Assembly: GCA_008828725.1 (NCBI GenBank)
Contig: MEHQ01003342.1
Coordinates: forward strand, 325,054 to 389,053
DNA length: 64,000 nt
Source of the DNA: Saccharina japonica
Taxonomy: Eukaryota > Sar > Phaeophyceae > Laminariales > Laminariaceae
Direction of reading: 5' to 3'
Positions 58,015-64,000 of this stretch are shown here, piece by piece. Position numbers and translations under genes: made by a program. Below the pieces are notes generated by a model. That model was not told the DNA's origin and searched no databases. It was given only the letters and a program-made list of their open reading frames with translations. Positions within the stretch are counted from its first letter, which is position 1; every line of letters starts with the position of its first letter.

Positions 58015-58109
58015 AGTCGCGGCGGCGTTCTTTAGGGGGGGGGAGGGGTGGGTGGGGGAGCCCTCCGAAAAGTAGGACCTTTTTGCTGTTGACGGTGGGA
58101 ACACAGTAT

Positions 58110-58175
58110 TGGTAAATGGTGGTGGTGAGAATGATGATGCTGGTGATAGCGGTGGTGATAATGACGGTGATGATA

Positions 58176-58211
<36 letters not shown>

Positions 58212-58350
58212 ATGACGATGGCGATGACGATGATGCTGATGCATGCTGATGATCATGACCATGATGCTGATTATGACGATAATGCTGATGCTGCTGATGA
58301 TCATGATCATAATGATAGTAACGATGATGATGATGGTGATGGTAGTGGTC
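58110..58350 (+). repeat. GAT triplet microsatellite
   Basis: Imperfect GATGATGGT-type array, about 240 bp, 100 bp after the BUD13 stop. Confidence 0.9.
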
Positions 58351-58559
58351 ATGTTTCTCGCGTTGGCTCATTTCCCCGAAATCTACGTAGTCCGTCGTCG
58401 TACGAAAAAACAGGCTCTATATATACAATACGTAAAAGCGTCCCGTTGAAAGAAAAACAACCACCAAACATTTCGTCCGACAGAACGTAAAGCAGACGGC
58501 ACTACGGGCTGCGGTACACCATCCCGTGTCACCTGCAAGCATTGTACGCATAGGAAGGC

Positions 58560-59090
58560 TACGAAGCGATCTAGATTTTTCGGGGCAGGTATGTTTTTGA
58601 CCTGTGCGATTTACAGTGGTAGCTCATGTTGCCGGGTGGGCGACGTATACTCTGCACGACCTACGAGTAGCACATATTTCCTGGGTTGGATCGGTAACTT
58701 CGTATACAGATCCCGCGCAACAGCTTACAAAGGGGCAGGTTATAAGATCTATATACGACAACTAAATAATTATCTGCCTGATCTGCCTGATCTGTCTGAT
58801 CTGTCTGATCTGTCTGATCTGTCTGATCTGTCTGATCTGCCTGATCTGCCTGATCTGCGTGATCTGTATGATCTGTCTGATCTGTCTGATCTGTCTGATC
58901 TGTCTGATCTGTCTGATCTGTCTGATCTGTCTGATCTGTCTGATCTGTCTGATCTGTCTGATCTGTCTGATCTGTCTGATCTGTCTGATCTGTCTGATCT
59001 GCCTGATCTGTCTGATCTGTATGATCTGTATGATCTGTCTGGTCTGTCTGGTCTGTCTGATCTGTCTGATCTGTCTGATCTGCCTGCCTG
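58560..59090 (+). repeat. GATC-rich element with 9-bp GATCTGTCT minisatellite
   Basis: The left part (58570-58775) keeps the core of the GATC-rich MITE (GCTCATGTTGCCGGGTGGGC, CTGGGTTGGATCGGTA). The right part (58776-59090) is about 34 units of GATCTGTCT. The DLS/QTD-type open frames are artefacts of the 9-base period. Confidence 0.75.
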
Positions 59091-59294
59091 AGGTGTGTGA
59101 AGGGTTGTGCTGTGTTTTGTTTCGACGGGTGTTTTGTCAGACGTTCACGCGGGTGTAGTGGGTGAGCAGCAAACATTTTTGGCTGCGCAGGGCGGGTGGG
59201 AGGTATGATTGTGTGCTGTGCTGGCTGATTTTGTCTGGAGTTTTCACCGGTGTAGTGGACGGCGGCAAGTTTTCGGCTACATGGGAGGGGGGCG

Positions 59295-59372
59295 CTCACA
59301 CTCATTTTTGGCTTGCCGTAGTCATTTGACCATTAACCATGCGTCCCTTTCGAGACGGAGCACCAGGGAGGA
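59295..59372 (+). repeat. short dispersed element, family A
   Basis: TTGGCTTGCCGTAGTCATTT, GACCATTAACCATGCG, TCCCTTTCGAGACGGAGC. Confidence 0.65.
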
Positions 59373-59576
59373 GGGGGGGGTCTTGTGATGGTGCTGGTTG
59401 TCGGAAGTTCGCACGAGTGCCGTTGGGTGGGCAGCATATTTGTTGTCTGCCAGGGGTGGGAGTTTGGCGGAGGTGGGATGGAAGGAGGGAAAGTACGGGA
59501 GGGGGAAGGGGAAGGGAGGGGGCGGGTGCGTGCGCGGCCGGTAGCCTGAGATAACAGCGGCCGGTCGCTTATTCCT

Positions 59577-59662
59577 TTAAAAACTGCGGCCATTTTTTTG
59601 GGACAAACTACTTGGAATTATTGCGGGGCACTTTTTTTTTCAGTAGTGTAATAAGGGGTTAA
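59577..59662 (+). mobile_element. TTAA-flanked MITE
   Basis: TTAAAAACTGCGGCC ... CTTGGAATTATTGCGGGG ... GTAATAAGGGGTTAA. Same layout and size as 63742-63825 but more diverged. Confidence 0.55.
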
Positions 59663-59814
59663 GATAATGATGGTACACGATAATGGTGTTTCGTGTCGTT
59701 GCAAGTCGGACGGGAGAGTCAGCGGCTGGCCCAAACGGAACCGAACCGTGGCCCTGAGGCACTGCCATAGACACGCTTCCATACGTTTGTTTGCAGCGTC
59801 TGTCGGATTTTTTT

Positions 59815-59872
59815 CAGCCCGGTCATACGACTACGGCCATGCACGACATGAGTACACTCCCCCCCCCCCCCA
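59815..59872 (+). repeat. family-B element, 3' end only
   Basis: GGTCATACGACTACGGCCAT, GCACGACATGAGTACAC, then about 12 C. It is 5' truncated, which is the pattern expected of retroposed elements. Confidence 0.65.
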
Positions 59873-60594
59873 GTCGGCAGATAAGTTTCACTCTCGCTCG
59901 ATTTCGCCGGTTCCATGCCGCAAATCGGTACCACTACACGCCCGCCAGGGTCCCGACTTTTTTTCAATCCACGTTTTTGTTGTTTACACTATAGTTGCTG
60001 CACTGTTCTCCTACGAGTACTACTGATAACTACATGGACTTAGTGGCGTTATTGCTCTATCTTGGCATAAGACGTGGTAGGGGCTGCAATCATTACGACA
60101 GCAACAGCACCACCACCACCACCAATTACAGCAGTAGCTAAACAGCAACGCAACTAAAGTACAGCAGTACAACCACAAAAAAAATCCCCTACGTACTACC
60201 CCTAGCTTCGCTTCTCCACCCGATATCCCCCCCCCCCCAAAAAAAAAAGTGTTATGCCCAGTGCGGTTGCCTTCCCCCAACGACACTACGTATGTACTGA
60301 AGTCACTCCAACAAAACCCAGCGTGGCTCAAAGGAATTCCGGTGCTCTAGAGAGCATTCGATTCCTTCGGGGATAAAAGTCGGCCTGTCCCGCCAGTGCA
60401 TCAGCGTCGCGTCCGGTCGCTCCGCCTCCCTCGCGTCGAAACACGTTTCCTATTGGGTAGTTGGGCGGTGTCAGTGGTTGACGCGGTTTCGGAGAGGGAA
60501 GTGTGGGGGGGCGCGAGAGGTGGGGGGTTGGGGGGGGGGGGGGGGCGATTGAATAAACCACCCCGTCGGCCGCGGGTTGGGTTTTCCCCAACCG

Positions 60595-60685
60595 GGGGGG
60601 GGGAGGGGGGGGCGTACTGATTTGTTGCTTGCCTTAGTCATTTTGACCATTGACCACGCATGCATCCCGTTCGAGACGGGGCAGC
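60595..60685 (+). repeat. short dispersed element, family A
   Basis: G-run, GGCGTACTGATTTGTTGC, TTGCCTTAGTCATTTTGACC, ATTGACCACGCATG, CGTTCGAGACGGGGC. Confidence 0.7.
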
Positions 60686-60754
60686 ACCGTTCCTATTCCT
60701 AATAGAGACACCTCCCACAGATGGACGCTCCACTACGTTGTTTCCATATTAGGT

Positions 60755-60890
60755 CACGCATGGCCGCAGTCGTATGACCATACATAGACCCTCGCACCCC
60801 TACCTACGATGCTGGGGCGGAGCACGTCGGGTTTTGACCGACTGGGGGGCAGACATCGCTTGCACCAAAAGCGCGAAGCGCCTTCTGGGT
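60755..60890 (-). repeat. family-B element, partial
   Basis: GCATGGCCGCAGTCGTATGA, ACCCTCGCACCCCTA, CGTCGGGTTTTGACCGACTG, GCTTGCACCAAAAGCGCGAA. Confidence 0.65.
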
Positions 60891-61755
60891 GAAAAGACGC
60901 GCACGCCGTTGTCGGCGGTGTAAATCAGCTATGAAATAAGGCACGCCCCATATCTTAGGCCCTACCAGTATCAAATACGACATGCCCCAAAAATATTAGG
61001 CGGCAGTGTAAAAAATAAGCTAAAAAATAAGCACCTCGTACATAGTTAATGGAGTTAATGGTCAGAGTCAGAGAATCGCGCACATGGTTGTGTTGCGAGG
61101 CTACTCGTACAGCGAAACTATCAAGAATACAGCGATATGTGCTGGTATATCCTTTCTTGGCGTGCTGCAATGGAGGTCACTTGGTGCTCTCCCTCTCCTT
61201 TACGTAACACTCTTGCTTGTCTGCTGTACCCGACATTGCTGACGGGATTGATTTTGAGAGCCAGAAAAGCCTGGATTTTGAATCGTTCGAAGGAATCACG
61301 CGAGGGAGTCTGTACCGAACGCATGATAGTCTGCGCCTGCTGCTTAGCAGTTCAACAGGAGGAGGTGTAGTTTTATTTTATTGCGAACGAACATCTGCTT
61401 CTTTTTTTGTCGCTGAGAATCTGCCCTTGCTTGCGCTGAGCAGTGTGGCTCGTGACAGCTGCGTGCATCGTGTCATCAGATTGCGAGAGTCTTACGGCCC
61501 CTGACGACGTAGGCGCTAGAGGTGTTAAGTTGTTAATCTGCTGGACTTCTGGTAAAAAGTTTAACCGATCGCCTATCCGAACTAACCCGTGTAACACTCC
61601 CCCCCCCCCCTGGAACGACCGGATATACGCGGTCGATGTATCATCAACACGTGGTTCAAAATTTCTGGGGACCGCGGGGGACACTATTTTCCAGGCCTTT
61701 CAAGGTCGATACCCTAGCATAGATAGGCTCGCGTTGCGCCGTGGTCACCGCTCAC

Positions 61756-61830
61756 CGGGTTGCGCTTGCCGAGCTTGAGGCAAACCCGCTCCGGCGGGAC
61801 CCCCATCCTCAGCCATTTCGCGACCTCCGC
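61756..61830 (-). CDS. isolated exon candidate, 25 codons
   Basis: A pyrimidine-rich acceptor ending GGCCAG at 61831 and a GTGAGC donor at 61755 enclose exactly 25 codons: AEVAKWLRMGVPPE then RVCLKLGKRNP. The peptide is amphipathic and looks protein-like, distantly recalling the W-x2-G-x-(S/P)-x2-V-x3-L pattern of small helical repeats. No partner exon was found, so it could be chance. Confidence 0.3.
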
Positions 61831-61856
61831 CTGGCCAACATAATGAAGCACGAACA

Positions 61857-62140
61857 ATACTTTCACAGCTCGGACAGATCATCGACTCGTGACTTGATGA
61901 TCTAGATCTTTCAGGGCGGATATATGTCCCTGATCGTTTTACCGGGCATGGTCTACGCTATGATAGCTCGCGTTGCCGGGTGGGAGCCGTATAATCTGCA
62001 TGACCTTGGACTTTTTTTCGTGGGTTGGATCTGTACTTTCTACACAGCACCTCATAACGGCAGGTTAGGATCCAGATGACCTATCTGATCTATCTGATCT
62101 ATCTGTAGATGATCTATATGTAGATGGTCTGTCCAACGTG
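61857..62140 (+). mobile_element. GATC-rich MITE
   Basis: TCACAGCTCGGACAGATCAT at the left, GATGGTCTGTCCAACGTGTG at the right as inverted ends; core GCTCGCGTTGCCGGGTGGGA. A short GATCTATCT array near the right end is the seed form of the array seen at 58776. Confidence 0.6.
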
Positions 62141-62554
62141 TGCAAAGTATGAAGGCGTACGTATGTACACGCGAGCGGAGTGTTTTGTGGGTTTCCTTCA
62201 TATTGTATACCGTTATTGCTGCATACCCAATGACATCAACCAGCAGGCCCAGTGTCCCGTCCTGAATCCCATATTTTTCTGTTGCAATATGTGCATATGC
62301 CTGAATCATATTTTTTCTGTTGCAAATGTTCATATGATATGGAGGCGAGCATGCGAGCGGGGGTGTACGTACGGCGTGGGTATTCACATTTTAACATTTT
62401 AACTACAGAATGCGTGTCAATTCATTGGCGTAGCGCGCGCCGTGGGAGAAGGGAGGAGGGGGGGGGGGGGGGGGACCCAACCAAAAAAAAGCCGATGGCC
62501 GGGGTGGTAGGCTCGATAGGCATCAAACCGCAGGCGTGGATGAAGGTTGGGGGT
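62141..62554. other. no gene seen; small tandem duplication
   Basis: A unit of about 36 bp around CATATTTTTTCTGTTGCAA is present twice (62267-62338). The rest may be the 3' UTR of the NADAR gene to its right. Confidence 0.45.
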
Positions 62555-62956
62555 TCATCGGTGCAGGGAGTGGTCGTCGAAAGTTCGCCAAAGGTCAGTT
62601 GGGAGGGGAATAGTTGGTCCAGTGTAGAGGTAGCGGTCTGGGGAGGGGGGGGCGGTAGCGCTGATCTCGTGCATCCCATTGTCGGAAGGGGAGACACGAG
62701 TGACGCGAGAGCAGTGGGGGAGGGGGGCAAGTCGTCGGCGAATCTTGATGAGGATGTCACCGAGGAGGTTGAGGCCTGGCCACCGCTGAGGTCGCAGGGC
62801 TCGCGTGTTGTCCGCCTTAAAGCCGATGCCCCAGACGAGATCGTGAGGGCTGGCTTCGGCGAGGAACTTGTCGCCGGTGTCGACGAGTTGTTGGCGCAGA
62901 GGGGGGGCGGAGAACTTGGCGAGGTTGCCTTGGTAAACGATGTCGAAGCGGCGTTG
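62555..62956 (-). CDS. NADAR/YbiA-domain protein, 3' exon
   Basis: NADAR (YbiA, DUF1768) proteins are N-glycosidases; bacterial YbiA hydrolyses reactive early intermediates of riboflavin synthesis, and others are linked to NAD/ADP-ribose metabolism. This exon holds the C-terminal half of the domain: RRFDIVYQGNLAKFS, LVDTGDKFLAEASPHDLVWG, IGF, then RALRPQRWPGLNLLGDIL and IKIRRR. These correspond to the family's STGDK.LVEASP.D.IWGIG and W.GLN.LG blocks. A tail of about 50 residues follows before the TGA at 62555-62557. The acceptor (AG at 62957-62958) follows the C run of a family-B element. The first half of the domain is not seen between 63000 and 64000, so earlier exons lie further right or I missed them. 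Confidence 0.7.
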   Translation of the reverse strand, partial: QRRFDIVYQGNLAKFSAPPLRQQLVDTGDKFLAEASPHDLVWGIGFKADNTRALRPQRWPGLNLLGDILIKIRRRLAPLPHCSRVTRVSPSDNGMHEISATAPPSPDRYLYTGPTIPLPTDLWRTFDDHSLHR

Positions 62957-62974
62957 CTCTCAAAGTTCGGGGGG

Positions 62975-63255
62975 GGGGGGGGTGCACTCATGTCGTGCAT
63001 GGCCATAGTCGTATGACCATAGACCCTCGCACCTCTACACGATGTCGGGACGGAGCACAACGTCGGATTGGTTTCACCGACCAGGCAGACGTTTGCTTGC
63101 ACCAAGCCTTATTGCGAAGCGCCGTGAGATGTTGGGCCGGTAGTCGCATGAAGGGCGAGCTGCATCCTACTACGTAAGCACTGCTTGTGGAGCGGACCGC
63201 TTGTAAGACGGACTTGCATGTGGGTGACAGCGTCGAATGAATTGGATGGGGGGGG
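62975..63255 (-). repeat. short dispersed element, family B, near full length
   Basis: GGGGTGCACTCATGTCGTGC, ATGGCCATAGTCGTATGACC, GGTTTCACCGACCAGGCAG, GGGCGAGCTGCATCCTACTA, GACAGCGTCGAATGAATTG. Its tail C run (minus strand) is the pyrimidine tract in front of the NADAR exon. Confidence 0.75.
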
Positions 63256-64000
63256 AGGGGACCACCCACTCACCGCGAACGGGGTGATGGAGTAGCACAC
63301 GCGTTGTTGGTTACCGGTAAGGAATGACTGCGTGCAGAACCTGCCTCTCGTCGCCGAAACAGATTGTTGCGACAGAGAAAAAAACGGGAAAGAAAGCAAG
63401 CAAGCAAGCAGAAAAAGTTAAGCGAAAGGAAAATCGGCACATAATTGAGATCAAGTACAACAGCAACGCACAACATGTAGGTCAAGTACCCACCCCAACA
63501 CAATTCTTGATCAACCCCCTTTGACCACCGCATCCACGGTTTTGGGGACAATACACACTTGGAATTAACTGGGTTTGTTTTTTTGGTTTGTTTTTTCATC
63601 CCATTTATGATCTTCGCCCTTATGTTATCTCTCCCTCCCATGAATAGCCGTAACTCGGATCCGGGGCCACATAGCAGGCTCTTCACCCCCTCCCCCGTCC
63701 CCGCCACGGTTCGTGCCTTGCGTTTTCATCGCGAGAAGACTTTAACCCCTTAAGAACTGGTCCCACATATTTGGGGACACATTACTTGGAATTAGTGTGT
63801 GTTTTTTCAGTTATGAATGGGTTAAAGCCATTTTCTTTCCTCGTCGCCTCGTGTCGAATTTTCTTTTCGTAGCGTGGGATAAAATTTGAGGTACTACTGA
63901 AGTGAAACGGTTGGGTTTAAGGGGCATATGCAGTGATGTTGCTGTCGTATATAGAGCTGATTTTTGTCGATACACTCAATCAATTCGACAGCTTCGAGTG
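63256..64000. other. right edge, no gene supported
   Basis: A possible minus-strand exon end with a GTGAGT donor at 63288 encodes FCTQSFLTGNQQRVCYSI and is unproven. A second partial TTAA-MITE-like stretch (GGGGACAATACACACTTGGA) lies at 63543-63562. Confidence 0.35.
63742..63825 (+). mobile_element. TTAA-flanked MITE, best copy
   Basis: 84 bp with ends TTAACCCCTTAAGAACTG and CAGTTATGAATGGGTTAA, near-perfect inverted repeats beginning CCC after TTAA. This is the end structure of piggyBac-type elements (TTAA target, CCC terminus). Inside it reads CACATATTTGGGGACACA. Confidence 0.7.

Larger units (their letters stand above)
58015..61755. other. intergenic, repeats only
   Basis: After the BUD13 stop come a G-rich stretch, a GAT triplet microsatellite (58110-58350), the 9-bp minisatellite, family A and B elements and a TTAA MITE. 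No exon was supported on either strand. Confidence 0.5.

Noticed and set aside
58661-59305. CRISPR-like regular array or DLS-repeat protein
   Set aside because: The period is only 9 bp with no spacers, and the genome is eukaryotic; it is a minisatellite within a MITE.
62422-63105. 227-codon serine/threonine/proline-rich frame
   Set aside because: It is the wrong frame; the overlapping frame carries NADAR domain motifs.

Overview
The window looks like nuclear DNA of a multicellular or microbial stramenopile, most likely a brown alga of the Ectocarpus type (inference). The genes are split by many GT-AG introns of roughly 80-5000 bp, there are no operons, and intergenic and intronic DNA is crowded with microsatellites, minisatellites, MITE-like hairpins and short dispersed repeats. 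A LINE 3' coding fragment near 22.3 kb resembles brown-algal LINEs as I recall them; I could not search for it.

Genes, from splice-phase-consistent exon chains read by eye: (1) the 3' exons of an unrecognised plus-strand gene (678-1922). (2) A minus-strand cardiolipin synthase of the CDP-alcohol phosphatidyltransferase family (8570 to about 17.1 kb), with two GC-AG introns. (3) The 3' exons of an unrecognised plus-strand gene for a glycine/proline/alanine-rich protein (23130-25363). (4) A complete minus-strand mitochondrial carrier (SLC25 family), seven exons, 309 codons (28234-33405). (5) A complete plus-strand BUD13 homologue, the RES-complex splicing factor, about 675 codons, with its first exon at 47518 and the rest at 52532-58014. 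(6) The 3' part of a minus-strand NADAR/YbiA-domain gene (62555-62956). An isolated exon-like stretch lies at 61756-61830. A broken Ty1/copia-type gag fossil lies near 4.25-5.12 kb.

The outstanding structure is at 30.5-49.7 kb. The divergent carrier/BUD13 promoter with its flanking exons occurs four times: copy 1 (30516-35745), two inverted copies in direct tandem (35971-41372 and 41373-46772), then a single undetermined base at 46773, then a partial copy in the original orientation (46774-49746). Carrier exons 5-7 continue only from copy 1, and BUD13 exons 2-8 only from copy 4. The ancestral locus was therefore a simple divergent gene pair, and the middle is either a recent inverted/tandem amplification or an assembly error. 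A 1.25 kb foldback element in BUD13 intron 1 is carried inside every copy.

The rest is repeat-rich. There are two related short element families with C-rich tails (called A and B here), a TTAA-flanked MITE, a TA-flanked MITE, a GATC-rich MITE whose interior has grown into minisatellite arrays, several hairpins, and long simple repeats, including about 370 bp of GGGA next to the last acceptor site of the carrier gene. All functions come from motif recognition by eye; no database search was possible.
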